Positions 52,608 to 63,161 of a stretch of 64,000 nt of DNA are shown here, piece after piece. The stretch is taken from contig JBAKBP010007427.1 in the NCBI GenBank assembly GCA_037953745.1, positions 1 through 64,000 on the forward strand. The letters run 5' to 3'. The translations under genes and the position numbers were made by a program. Position 1 is the stretch's first letter; each line of letters begins with the position of its first letter. The notes under the pieces were generated by a model. It made no database searches. It worked only from the letters and a program-made list of their open reading frames with translations, and was not told where the DNA came from. The stretch is from Lithodes maja. Its lineage: Eukaryota > Arthropoda > Malacostraca > Decapoda > Lithodidae.

Positions 52608-52790
52608 ACCCTGGTCTCTGGGTCTTCTGGGTGACCTGGATGTGTGAGAGTTTGTGTTTTTTATCTGTGTTTATTTTTTGTTTTATGTTGTTTTTGTGTT
52701 TTCCCTGTTCTTGCTCTGTCTTGAGTCGGCTACCCCCAAAATGGGGATTGGGCCTGAGCATATAGATAGATAGATAGATAGATATGAATT
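52608..52790 (+). other. Probable LINE 3' tail with (TAGA)n
   Basis: T-rich 3' UTR-like sequence, then CTTGAGTCGGCTACCCCCAA...GGGCCTGAGCAT and five TAGA units at about 52,764-52,784. The tail style matches the RTE-type copies, but no coding part remains. Confidence 0.5.
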
Positions 52791-54561
52791 ATGTCTAACT
52801 ATCAGTGTCTGGTATAATTGTAGATAACTATATTCATATGTAGTTTGGTTTAGGTGAGTAACTCATCTTTTTTATTCTGCCTCTGCTGATTTGATGCCTC
52901 GCGATCGTAAAACCTCTCTCGCATTTCCTTAATTGTTATTTATGGCTAAAACCTGTAAAACGGGTATTACAAATTACCCCAATAATTGTGTAATGTAATT
53001 TATTTATCAGCAGTTATGACCAAATTGCAAAATTAATATTATATAATCGCGGATTCGTAAACAAACTAGGGAACACATCCCGGGGCGTTCTCCAATAGGA
53101 TGTCAGGATTCCCGTCACGTGACTTTTAATATCTCGTAGCGCCTTGTAAATGTCTTGAATCAACATAATAGAGCTTCACAGAACTGCCAACTAATACAAA
53201 AGTGAATTTATACACGGTAGCCACTATGAAAATACCGCCAAAAGTCCCGAAAACCCAATAATTACAGCAAAACCAAAGGAATTACATCTTCCAATAGGAA
53301 GCCAGAATGAAGTCACGTGACCAGCAATATTTAATTCAATGGCTTCTAAATCACAAATACAACGAGTTTTACAACCAAATATAGCCAGGCAAGGATATTT
53401 ATAATTAGTCTATCGGGGTAGCCATTAAAATCATGAAAGAATGAGGTGGACAGGGAGAAATAAGTAAAACACGAGCGATGACGTCATGAAACCAAGGTGA
53501 GATCCAACCAGACGAAAACCGCGTGGGCCCATTTGTTGGCCGTCCGTCAGTCAGAGAGGAGGTGTGGTCTTCGCGCTCCGCCGATAATTGGTTCGTATGA
53601 CCTCAAGGGCGTGGTTTTTGTGGTTCCCCTTCACCCTCGTGTTTATAAGCCTCATTAGTGTTAACATTATTAGACGTTTTCCCTATTTGTTTGGCCATTG
53701 TAAGACCTTTCGCCCCATATCTTTGTCAAACTCTGGCCATTGGTGCCATTTAGGCCTAGGTGTAAACAAATCCTGTACCGGTGACGTTCTTTCACCCTAA
53801 TCTGGCAACTAGCCTAGGCTATTATAGACATTTAATTTAACTTAGGAAATATCTGTGGCAGTGTAATGGATAATCAGTGGCCTGGTAAATTGCTAGAGAT
53901 CCTTCCTAAGCTGACTGAAATCCTCCAATTATGCCTATACTCTATGTAACTCATCTTTGCCAATACGAGACCGGGCCCGTGATTGGCTGGCAATGACGTA
54001 ACTCCCTAGGCATTAAGGGGAGATCTCCACTTGAGGGATTTTTTTCTTGACCCCTTTCTCCCTCATGTTTAGCCCCATTACTTTTGATATAAAACGTTTG
54101 CCCTATTAGTTTAGTGATTTTAAGAACTTTCACCCCATATTAAGATCTTTCGTGCAATTCAGGGGTCAATGTTATCCTGGCGAGCCTGTAATTTAAGAGG
54201 AACTGGCGTTCGGCCGGAAATTTTTTCTACCGAAAAATGTACAAATTTATCTTGAAAGGGACTCCAGGGGGTGTAATTTTAAGCTTGATGGAGGTCTAGG
54301 GAACAAACTAAATACCTCCCCTTAAAGGTTCCAGACTTTGTATTATTTGCACTTATCCTTGACGTTGTGGTTACAATTTAGCCAAGTTATTATACTAGAA
54401 AGTAGCACACAAACCCCTTTGTTATTTAGCATACAACACACCGAGCAGAATATTCAGAAACAGCCGAAAAGATGGAAATGCAGTGTATAAATATAAAACA
54501 AACCACCTCCTGGCAACACTGCACTGGCTCCGCGGCGTCTTTTAAACTCTCAAATATTATC
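52791..54561. other. Spacer with dispersed 190-bp repeat
   Basis: No gene. 53,970-54,190 (GGGAGATCTCCACTTGAGGG, CTTGACCCCTTTCTCCCTCA, CCTGGCGAGC) matches 58,336-58,530. A weaker relative is at 53,600-53,760. Two roughly similar CAATAGGA(T/A)G(T/C)CAG segments with GTCACGTGAC lie at 53,091 and 53,293. Confidence 0.5.
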
Positions 54562-54654
54562 TTATTTGTGTCTGTCTGTGCAGATATAACCATTATTTGT
54601 GTCTGTATGTGCAGATATAACCATTATTTGTGTCTGTATGTGCAGATATAACTA
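54562..54654 (+). repeat. 31-bp minisatellite, 3 units
   Basis: TTATTTGTGTCTGTATGTGC followed by AGATATAACCA, three times; the first unit has CTGTCTGTG and the last ATAACTA. Confidence 0.9.
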
Positions 54655-54797
54655 TTATCTATTCATGTTTACCTTTCGCTACCTTCGTGCTATTGTTCAT
54701 ATTAATTAATCTATAAGGAATAATAAAGATAATGAATACATTATCAGCTCTGCCTCTCCTATTGGCCAGATAGCCAATCCCAGGCGCCGTCTCGTAT

Positions 54798-54965
54798 CTG
54801 CTGTAGAGGCCGGCGGCAAGGTTGAGTTGCATGGAGTATAGCCTGTTATTGTCCTGCTGTAGAGGCCGGCGGCAAGGTTGAGTTGCATGGAGTATAGCCT
54901 GTTATTGTCCTGCTGTAGAGGCCGGCGGCAAGGTTGAGTTGCATGGAGTATAGCCTGTTATTGTC
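54798..54965 (+). repeat. 56-bp minisatellite, 3 units
   Basis: CTGCTGTAGAGGCCGGCGGC ... GCCTGTTATTGTC repeated exactly three times with a 56-base period. Confidence 0.95.
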
Positions 54966-55043
54966 CAGAATATAACTAGGCTAACATGACGTCACCGGTA
55001 ATTTAGGTGGACCCATTTTATTATATTTTTTAGGCCTAGGCTA

Positions 55044-56970
55044 TTCTATCTATCTATCTATCTATTGCCTGACGCCGTGATCCCCGAAGGGGTGGCCACG
55101 AACGAACCGCCCCCATGCACCTCTGTCCCCAGTCAGTCGACGCCCCTCCCCCCAACCAGCACCGCCTTCATTCATGTAGTTCCTCACTCCATCCTTCCAC
55201 CTCATATTCGGTCTACCTCTCCCCCTCTGTCCCTCCACCTCGCTCTCGTACACCCTCTTAGTCATTCTCTCGCTTTCCATACGTTCCATATGGCCGAACC
55301 ATCTCAAGTTGTTCCTTTTCACACTTTCCAGCACATCTACCTCCACACCACACCTCCTTCTTACTTCCTCATTAGTCTGTCTATCCCTCCATGTAATTCC
55401 GCACGCACTCCTTAAGTAATTCATTTCCACTGCTCTCACTCTTGGTCTGAGTCTCTCAACCAACGTCCATGCTTCGCTTCCGTAAGTCAGTGTCGGGATT
55501 ACCACACTGTCATGCAAGGACTTCTTCACTTCCATACTGACCACCCTATTTCTTGTTACTGCTTTTAGCGTTCCTACAACCCTCTTCCCCTGTTGTACCC
55601 TCTCCCGCACCTCTTCATCCATAGTCCCATCTTTACTCAAAACACTGCCCAGATACTTAAAAGAGTTGACGATCTCCATAGCCTGACCGTTCAGCTTCAC
55701 CTCACACTCTGTGACTTCACCCCTTTCGAAGACCATAACCTTGCTCTTCCCCGTATTTACCTTCAAATTCCGTTTTTCGCACACTGTTCCAAACTCATTT
55801 ACCAGACCCTGCAACTCCCATTCATTATCACTCATCAGAACTGTATCATCCGCAAACAGCAGTATAGGTAGCTTCCACTCAATTCCCTCCCTTTTCAGCG
55901 ATACACCAACATCCACTGCTCTTGATAGTATTTCTTTCATAACTCCATCCATATATACAGTAAACAACCACGGGGACATCACACACCCCTGTTTCAAACC
56001 AACATTCAGGTCAAAGAACTCGCTCTGCTCACTCTCCACACGTACTGCCGCCTTTGCACCCTCATACATGCTCTTCACTGCTTTCAGCAACTTGCCCTCT
56101 ACTCCATATATTCTAAGTACTTTCCACAAACCTTCTCTATCCACTCTGTCATAGGCCTTCTCCAAGTCCATAAAGGCAACATACACCTTTTGTTTCTTCT
56201 CCAGATACTTCTCCACAACACAATTCAGGGTAAAAATCTGATCTACACATCCTCTTCCCTTCCTAAAGCCTCCCTGCTCGTCGCCTATCCATTTCTCCGT
56301 TCTCACTCTCACTCTCTCAATCACTACCCTACTGTATACCTTCCCTACTAAGCTTAGAAGACATATTCCTCGGTGGTTACCACACACTCCTCTTTCCCCT
56401 TTGCCCTTATATAGGGGGACTATTATTCCAGTCTCCCAGTCATCGGGTGCACTCCCCTTCTCCCATGCTAGTTTGCACATTTTCCATACCCATTCTATCA
56501 CTATCTCACCACCATACCTCAACATTTCCCCACACACTCCATCTGTTCCTGGTGCTTTCCCCAACTTCACTCTTTTCATGGCTTCCCACACTTCTGACCT
56601 CCTGATCCCCACCTCCTCCTCCACTACTTTTCTTCTCCCTCCCATACCATATCCAGCTATGTTTGCTGGCTCTTCATTCCTTTCATTTAGCAACTCACTG
56701 AAGTACTCCCTCCATCTTTCGACTCTCTCCATCTTTCGACTCTCTCTTGCTTCTCGGCTAGCATTCTCCCATTCTTATCTTTCACACCCTTACTGTTTCC
56801 CTTGCTACCTTCCCTAACTTTCTTGACTTCTTTCCAGAACAGTTTCTTACTCTCCCTCCATTTTACACTCAGATTCCTTCCAAATTCCTCATTTACTCTT
56901 CTCTTACTTTCCTTCACTACTCTCTTCACCACCCTCTTACTCTCCACGTACCTCGCTCTACCTAGGCTAT
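55044..56970 (-). mobile_element. RTE-like LINE, copy 3 (best preserved)
   Basis: Minus-strand, 5'-truncated LINE. The 3' end carries a (ATAG)n tail (55,044-55,065 read as TCTA units on the plus strand). The coding part extends upstream to about 56,970 in two frames. Copies 1 and 2 at 21,345 and 23,538 are decayed relatives. Confidence 0.9.
55062..56947 (-). pseudogene. RTE-like reverse transcriptase
   Basis: A 556-codon frame begins at 56,732: LGKAPGTDGVCGEMLR (near residue 57), PLYKGKGERGVCGNHRGI, GFRKGRGCVDQIF, DLEKAYDRVDREGLWKV, GLKQGCVMSPWLF, FADD near 293, SFKYLGSVLS, and C-terminal LRWFGHMERM...GQRGRGRPNMRWKDGV, characteristic of RTE-type LINEs. The 86 codons upstream (to 56,947) are in another frame. 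The break coincides with a direct duplication of about 17 bp (CCATCTTTCGACTCTCT twice, about 56,712-56,745). Endonuclease missing. Not autonomous. Confidence 0.92.
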
Positions 56971-57077
56971 TTTATTTGTATTTATTTTATTTTTGTTTTA
57001 CCTTGACGGCACATGTTGGCCAATGGACACTTAACCCTTTCAGTAGCGATAGGCCTAGTGTATTTTATTTCAGTATC

Positions 57078-57078
<1 letters not shown>

Positions 57079-57118
<40 letters not shown>
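57079..57118 (+). repeat. 40-base T tract
   Basis: Homopolymer. The sequence just after it (AGCTACTTAACGATTTTATGAA...GGTAGAAT) is repeated at 57,204-57,258, a local duplication. Confidence 0.95.
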
Positions 57119-57120
<2 letters not shown>

Positions 57121-57257
57121 CTACTTAACGATTTTATGAAGCTCGGGAAGGAATATGGTAGAATGTTACATGTAGGCTACTGTAGATATAAGATTGTTTT
57201 TTTTGTTTCCGCTACTTATAGACGATTTTATGAAGCTCGGGAAGGGTTATGGTAGAA

Positions 57258-57895
57258 TACATACATACATACATAAAATTTTAAGACTGAGTGTTCCACA
57301 CATAAGCGCAGTTTCAGTCTCTTGTCCTAATGGCGGCGTTCCAGGCAACCCTGTTAAGGGCTGCTTCACTTGTCAAGTTATTGGATTTGAGATCGGCGCA
57401 TATAGTCCGATCCCAGGTCTTCCTCGGTCCACCCCTTGGTGCAGCTCCCTCCACAATCACAGACCTGCATTTTTTCACCCAATTTTGTTCATCCATTCTC
57501 TCCACATGTCCATACCATCCCAGTCTACTTGTACGCATCACCTCGCTAATACTCTTTATACCTAAACGTCTCCTCAGCTCAACATTTGTTATTCTATCCT
57601 GTAGCCTGGCCCCACACATCCATCTCACCATTCTCATCTCATTACGCTCCATTCTGTTGACATCCTCTACTTTAACGGCCCATGTTTCTGAGGCATACGT
57701 CATTGCACTTCTAACACATGAGGCATACACCTTTCCCTTCAGGGAGAGAGGCATTCTTTTCATGGTCAGGATTGGCATCAATTCTCTGAACTTCCCCCAG
57801 CCACACCTAATTCTAGCAACAGTGGCAGCCTCGGCCCCACCACCGGCAGAGATGGTATCTCCTAGGTAACAAAACTTGTTCACCAGCTCCAAAGA
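57258..57895 (-). pseudogene. LINE C-terminal fragment with (ATGT)n tail
   Basis: An open frame of 192 codons (57,892-57,314) covers the RT thumb and C-terminus: VNKFCYLGDTISAGGG, ASCVRSAMTYASETWAV, RLGWYGHVERMD. It ends in a tail of TATG units read as ATAC on the plus strand (57,258-57,274). The catalytic palm is missing (5' truncation). Same family as 22,931-23,283. Confidence 0.88.
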
Positions 57896-59051
57896 CTCAT
57901 TTCCAAAATGTAGATAATATTGTTTTTGGTAGGATTTTAGTTTCTGGACACCTATTTGACAGGTACCACCAACGATTTAACCTAATACATATTTGTTTTT
58001 CGGTTTCCACGCATCCAACACCAAGCTAGGCTACACCTTTTTCTGGTCCGGTAATAGTATTGAAAACGATATAATAACTTTTTAAATGTGGTTTTCGACG
58101 AGAATAAAATGGCGAGTCCGTCGTCCCTTCGGATCGTCGGTTTGTTTACCCAGGACGCTCGAGGTGACGGCCAGCTGTTATACTTGCCCCCCCCCCCCCC
58201 CCTCCCCTCTGGTGGCAACATATATGACTATTACTAGAGCGCCCCTCCCTCAACCCGTATCCTGTATCCACCACGGCCTATAACACAAGTCTTTATCAAC
58301 AAATGTATAACCCAACAACTGGTTAGCTTAGCCATATTAAGGGGAGGTCTCCACACTTGAGGGATTTTTTTCTTGACCCCTTTCTCCCTCATGTCTAGCC
58401 CCATTGCTTTTGATATGTTAAGATGTTTGCCCCATTATTTTGACGATTTTAAGAACTTTCTGTCAATTTTAAGAGCTTTCGTGCCATTTATGTGTCGATT
58501 AGATCCTGGCGAGCGATAGCGAGCCTGGACCCAGATTCACTAACGGTCGTACGATCCGAAAACTCCCTTACCGTTCCCTTACGTCTCAACGCTGGTATTC
58601 ACGAAGCGTCGTAGCGGCCATCTTTGATCGTAGGAAACCCCTAAAATCCCCTTTCGCAAAGGGTGGTCCAGACCACCCTTACATGAATTTGACCCGGATA
58701 TAGGTACACAAATATCGATAACACAACCCGCGACCATAACAAATTCGTCTGCAGTATAGCTCTTTATGACACACTAAGTCATTATTGAGGCAATAATAGC
58801 GCAATATGATTGTTAACTAGTGTTTACAACACCATTAAGGAATTTAATACAAAGTATAAATATATTTGTATCCTTAATGTCTTATGACAGGCCGAATTAA
58901 GCTATGAATAGCTACATATGCCAGCCTAGACCTAGTCAAGGTTAATTGATGCACAAATGCATGTGCTGCGACAACACGTAGCCTACCATTAGTAGATTTT
59001 AACCCTCATTTATTGCGGAAATGTTTTATTCCAACTCCCCACCACCTCTGA

Positions 59052-59520
59052 GTTAGATTAGGGTAGCCTAGCCTATTCCTCAACAAATTTGAAAGTATCA
59101 CAGGAACAAAATGATGAAAAGAATTACCCTAGGCCTAGCCTAAAAATGAATAAATAATAAACGCTGTGTGAATAATTTTGTTTAGCCTAGCCTAGGCTAT
59201 AACCTAGGTTTATTTTGAAAAAGTTAGGGCTATTTAGGCTAGACAAGTTAGGCCTTTGTATGGTATTTTGGTTAGGCTAGCAATGCCTAGCTGGGTTAGA
59301 TTAGGGTAGCCTATTTCCTCAACAAATTTGAAAGTATCACAGGAAAAAATTATGAAAAGAATTACCCTAGGCATAGTCTAAACAAAAAATAATAGGCTAG
59401 CCTATATGGTGTTGTGAATATTTTTGTTTAGCCTAGCCTAGGATATAACCTAGGTTTATTTTGAAAAAGTTAGGCCTACGTATGGTATTTTGGTTAGGCT
59501 AGCAATGCCTAGCTTGGTGT
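59052..59520 (+). repeat. Tandem duplication, about 243-bp period
   Basis: GTTAGATTAGGGTAGCCTA...CAACAAATTTGAAAGTATCACAGGAA...GTTTATTTTGAAAAAGTTAGG occurs at 59,052 and again from 59,295, with a few percent divergence. Confidence 0.85.
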
Positions 59521-59599
59521 AGCCTAAGCATGGTAAAGTAGAAGCCTAGCAGGTTAAGATGGTGTTTGCAGGCGTACCGTCCTCATTGTTAACTAGCTG

Positions 59600-59700
59600 T
59601 TATTAGTCCCATGCTGGTAATATATTTGATGATGGCAATAAGTCATGGAGGTGAAGGGGACAAAGCCCCCCTCAACCTATCATTATTTCCCATGGCCAAC
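59600..59700 (+). repeat. Double-hairpin repeat, single end
   Basis: CTGGTAATATATTTGATGAT, TGGCAATAAGTCA, GGGG...CCCCCC, CTCAACCTATCATTATTTCC. Same module as at 24,845, 29,105 and 29,625. Confidence 0.55.
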
Positions 59701-60069
59701 TGTTGGATAATAGATTGAGGAGGCCTATGCTAGGCCTATTTTGAAAAGGTAGATAGGCCTTGAGGTGTTGTGAATACAAACAAATTACCCTAGGCCTATT
59801 TTGAAAAATTAGGCCTAGGCTAAGTCTGGCATTTTGGCTTGGCTAGAACTGTCTGTGTAGGCATAGACATAGTAAAGTCTGGCATTTTGGTTTGGCTCGC
59901 CCTGTCTAGGTGTAGACATGGTAAAGTAGAACAATATACTGTGGTTAAGGTATAAATAACACTCCCAACTAGCCTAACTGAAATAACGGAGAAACAGTTA
60001 CCCAAACATTCACCACCATCAAGCCGTTTTCCCTCTCATCCTACCACACCTCCTCATCACAGTGGAAGA

Positions 60070-60699
60070 ATGGGAAACCATGGCCGAGTAGAGGAAAGAA
60101 CCAGGAACGAAAGGACCCGCGGACACCACCAGGTGACGCAATGGAGGCAGGGTTCCCCTCCACACCGCCAGGGGAGAAACCACTCATCTCCCTGTACCAA
60201 CAATGATATATCCTACAGATCCGGAACACGAATTGCCACCATCAATATGACACGTCCTCCAACACCAGAAGGAAATTTAATCATCACCATCAACAATTCC
60301 AAGGTCCAGGAAAATAACAGCAAGAAACGTAAAAGGCAAGACCCCCAACTCATCAAGGACACAACAGCCAGCCCAGACAAACGTGCTCGGGCTGTTACCA
60401 AGGAGAAGGACTGTCCTCCAACACCAGGAAAGGATATAATCGTCAACCAGGACAATGCCAAAGCACCAGGAAAAGAGAGAAGTGAGATAGACAGGCGACA
60501 ACAAGAATGGCACCACCAACACCGTATCTACCCCCGCCCTTGTTACCCGCCCCCGCGTCCACTCTGGGACAAAAGAAACAAGAGGGTAGGGTCTAGGCAG
60601 TTCCCCCCCACTCCAAACCACAAGGAAGTAACCATCCCAAGTTACCAGTTGCTAGGTGCCATTTTGGCCCCTAATCCACCCACCGACCTGGCCAGGTAA
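60070..60699 (+). CDS. Unrecognised basic Pro-rich ORF
   Basis: 209 codons, very basic and proline-rich. Two internal repeat units begin PPTPEGNLIITINNSK and PPTPGKDIIVNQDNAK, and a third PPTP occurs near the end. KKRKRQ could be a nuclear localisation signal. No known domain seen. It lies about 1.4 kb upstream of the gypsy-like gag. It may be an accessory ORF of that element, an exon of an unknown gene, or a chance frame; repeat structure and length slightly favour a real coding history. Confidence 0.4.
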   Translation: MGNHGRVEERTRNERTRGHHQVTQWRQGSPPHRQGRNHSSPCTNNDISYRSGTRIATINMTRPPTPEGNLIITINNSKVQENNSKKRKRQDPQLIKDTTASPDKRARAVTKEKDCPPTPGKDIIVNQDNAKAPGKERSEIDRRQQEWHHQHRIYPRPCYPPPRPLWDKRNKRVGSRQFPPTPNHKEVTIPSYQLLGAILAPNPPTDLAR

Positions 60700-62118
60700 A
60701 AAGGTGCAGATATACTCCCACCAATTTTATTTAAGTATCTCAATCTAGGGCTGTTCTTGACACCCCGGGTAAAAGGACAGATTCGAAAGTTGAGGACACA
60801 GTGGAAGAATTGGTTCAGTTGATCGCAAAGGCGTAGACACAATTACGAGACTGTGGTCACCCATTATACTAATTATATTTAGTGGGTATCAACAAGCTGG
60901 TTTATTAGAGCCTTCTGGGTGAAGTAATCTAATATTCTCGGCCTACCTCAACCCCGGCGCTATTGTGGATACAAGCAGACAGTCAGGTGCTAACTTGCTT
61001 TATCCAGGATAGACCAAACCACAAGAAATTCATCAAAGTACTTATAAAGACCAGAGTAGACAGGAGTTCACTCCTGCGTTCGCTCGATGCTATTTTGTCA
61101 CGGCTTGGGCTAGGCAATTTAGTTATTTAAGGTCCCAAACCAAAGTGCTCGAGTTACACTGTGGGAACCCAGTGGCGTCAGGACAACCCCACGGCCAGCG
61201 GATCTACCCCAGATTGGATTACTAATTCTACACCCATTGGATTAATTATTCTACACATCGAAAGTGAAGTTATTATACCGTAAAAATTATAGAAGATCTA
61301 ACTGTGAAAAGAAATTATACTTGGCGTATTGTCAGAGAGAAAGTATATAAAGATCGAAAGTGAAAGTAATTAAAATATATCTACTGCGTATATGATAAAA
61401 CTTATTCTGGAAACATCGGATACTACGCACGTATATAAAAGCGAGAGAAAGGAAGCTCTAGTGAAACTCAAAGAAATTAGGGAAGTACTGATAATAATTC
61501 TTCTAAAATTAATAACAAATAAATTCAAGTTAACTTATGCGTAAGCACCACAGTGATTTAACCTCAGGAAAAATAATTACGTTTAGCTCCCAAATACCAG
61601 AACCACTCTACGCAGGTAAATACCAATAGTTCACATATCTGATTACTATATAACCTTTCTAAGCACAAGTGTAAATCCTCGATTGAAAGGAGTACTACTC
61701 TTATCTCTGAAATAAATACAGGACAAGTGTAATCTTTCAGTTAGAAAGCGGTCCCTAATCCTTACTTAGATACTACTTAGAACAATCCAGTCTTGCGAGT
61801 CAGACGTAGGGGAGCCTCGTTCGTTCACTTTAATTGTTTTGTTCTTGACCATTATTGTTCTAGCTTTTACGTATGCGATATTCTTGTGCAAATAAACGGA
61901 ATATGAATACACGTATTGTGATAATTATCCTCTATTGTCTTTCTGTGTCTGTGGTAAAACAACATAACTTCTCCAGTTAGGAAGAGCCCACTTGATCAAA
62001 ACCAATTAAAACCCCAGTAAAAACCTGGCATAACATTGGCGGCAGCTGGTGGTTCTTGATTCGGGAAGGAAGTTGTTTTGCACAGTACTCAGGGAAGAGA
62101 TAGAGCACATACGTCATC
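60700..62118 (+). other. Likely LTR and leader of the gypsy-like element
   Basis: No ORF. Features compatible with an LTR are a TATATAAAG box near 61,345, an AATAAA signal near 61,892, and a TGGCGGCAGCTGG sequence at 62,037, possibly a primer-binding site, shortly before gag. The second LTR is outside the window, so boundaries cannot be set. Confidence 0.4.
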
Positions 62119-63126
62119 ATGACTGCAACACGTTCACACATTCCCATACCCAAGTATGAGGAGGAGACATTCGATATTCGCACGTACCTAGACATAGTCC
62201 ACCCAGTACTAGACCTGGCGTATCAGACAGATCGAGAGAAGATCTCTGTCGCATTAATTCACCTAGGGAAGGCCACACCCTTGGTGTCCGGACAAATAAC
62301 CCGAGAGTTGACTTGGGAAAACTTCCGGAAAATTGTGATAGACGCTGTAAAGCCATCACTGGGCCCTGTTGCAGCCATCAACAAAATCAACGCAGCCACG
62401 TACGGAGGGAATCTGGACGTGACCCTGGGGGAGATGAGCGAGTTGGTGAAAACCGCTTACCCCCTAGACACCTTGGAGCAGCGACAAAAACAAATATTCT
62501 GCGTGCTCTTAAGAATCCTGCCAGCAAGTGTCAGGAAACATTTCGCCCTCCACGATCCCGTAGGGTACGTAACGGACCTCATTACCATACGCAAGTTGCT
62601 GGAAAATCAGCCACAAACTTCTACGATTGGAGCCATAAAGAAATTCCCCACACAACCACCGGGAAACAAAAGACCCGGACAATCAAATTACCAGGGAAAC
62701 AGACCGCAATACTCATCTCAAGGCCGCCCCCAACCCTCATCGTCAGGCCGCCCACAAGGAAATTGGCGAATCTACCCTAACCGCCAACACACCGGTCGTC
62801 CTTACCAGAACTACCAACAACGGAACCGAGGCCCTCAACAAAACGGGCCCCCCAAAAACAACCGTGACAGCCCCATCGTTATGATAAACCCATACGATTT
62901 CCAGGCCTGTACTTCCGCTTGCCCGATCCATGATATAAGGGATCAAGCTAAGAGAATGTCGCTCAACAGGATCATAGCAGCCAACGAGCAATCCCAGGAC
63001 GTGGATACCGCGTATACGGATGAAGAACACTGTCCCCCAGAGATAATGGACCATATTCAAGCCACCGAAGACAACCCAGAAGAAGAGGACGACGAGGAGA
63101 TGGAAGACCCATCCCAGGGTTTTTAA
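62119..63126 (+). CDS. Ty3/gypsy-like Gag
   Basis: 335 codons. Residues about 20-175 form a helical capsid-like region (ISVALIHLGKATPLVSGQ, WENFRKIVIDAV, QKQIFCVLLRILPASVRKHF). Residues about 180-255 are low-complexity Gly/Arg/Gln/Asn/Pro-rich, with no CCHC zinc knuckle; this basic stretch may bind RNA instead. The C-terminus is strongly acidic (EDNPEEEDDEEMEDP). The stop (63,124-63,126) is inside a -1 frameshift signal leading to the protease frame. No internal stop. Function in particle assembly is inferred from position and capsid-like character. Confidence 0.8.
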   Translation: MTATRSHIPIPKYEEETFDIRTYLDIVHPVLDLAYQTDREKISVALIHLGKATPLVSGQITRELTWENFRKIVIDAVKPSLGPVAAINKINAATYGGNLDVTLGEMSELVKTAYPLDTLEQRQKQIFCVLLRILPASVRKHFALHDPVGYVTDLITIRKLLENQPQTSTIGAIKKFPTQPPGNKRPGQSNYQGNRPQYSSQGRPQPSSSGRPQGNWRIYPNRQHTGRPYQNYQQRNRGPQQNGPPKNNRDSPIVMINPYDFQACTSACPIHDIRDQAKRMSLNRIIAANEQSQDVDTAYTDEEHCPPEIMDHIQATEDNPEEEDDEEMEDPSQGF

Positions 63127-63161
63127 AGCCTCCCCCGCCCATTATGGCCTCGGCGGGGGAG
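63117..63161 (+). promoter_or_regulatory. Programmed -1 ribosomal frameshift signal
   Basis: The slippery heptamer G GGT TTT (63,117-63,123, gag-frame spacing shown) lies directly before the gag stop TAA. After a 6-base spacer comes a perfect 10-bp GC-rich stem, CTCCCCCGCC (63,130-63,139) with GGCGGGGGAG (63,152-63,161), and a 12-base loop. The -1 frame is open from here into the protease DTG motif. Confidence 0.85.

Larger units (their letters stand above)
57896..60069. other. Repeat-rich spacer
   Basis: No gene. A C tract at about 58,186-58,202; a dispersed repeat at 58,336-58,530 (partner at 53,970); TAGGCCTA-rich DNA at 58,900-59,850. A 36-base repeat GGCTAAGTCTGGCATTTTGG-like occurs at 59,817 and 59,874. 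Confidence 0.5.
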
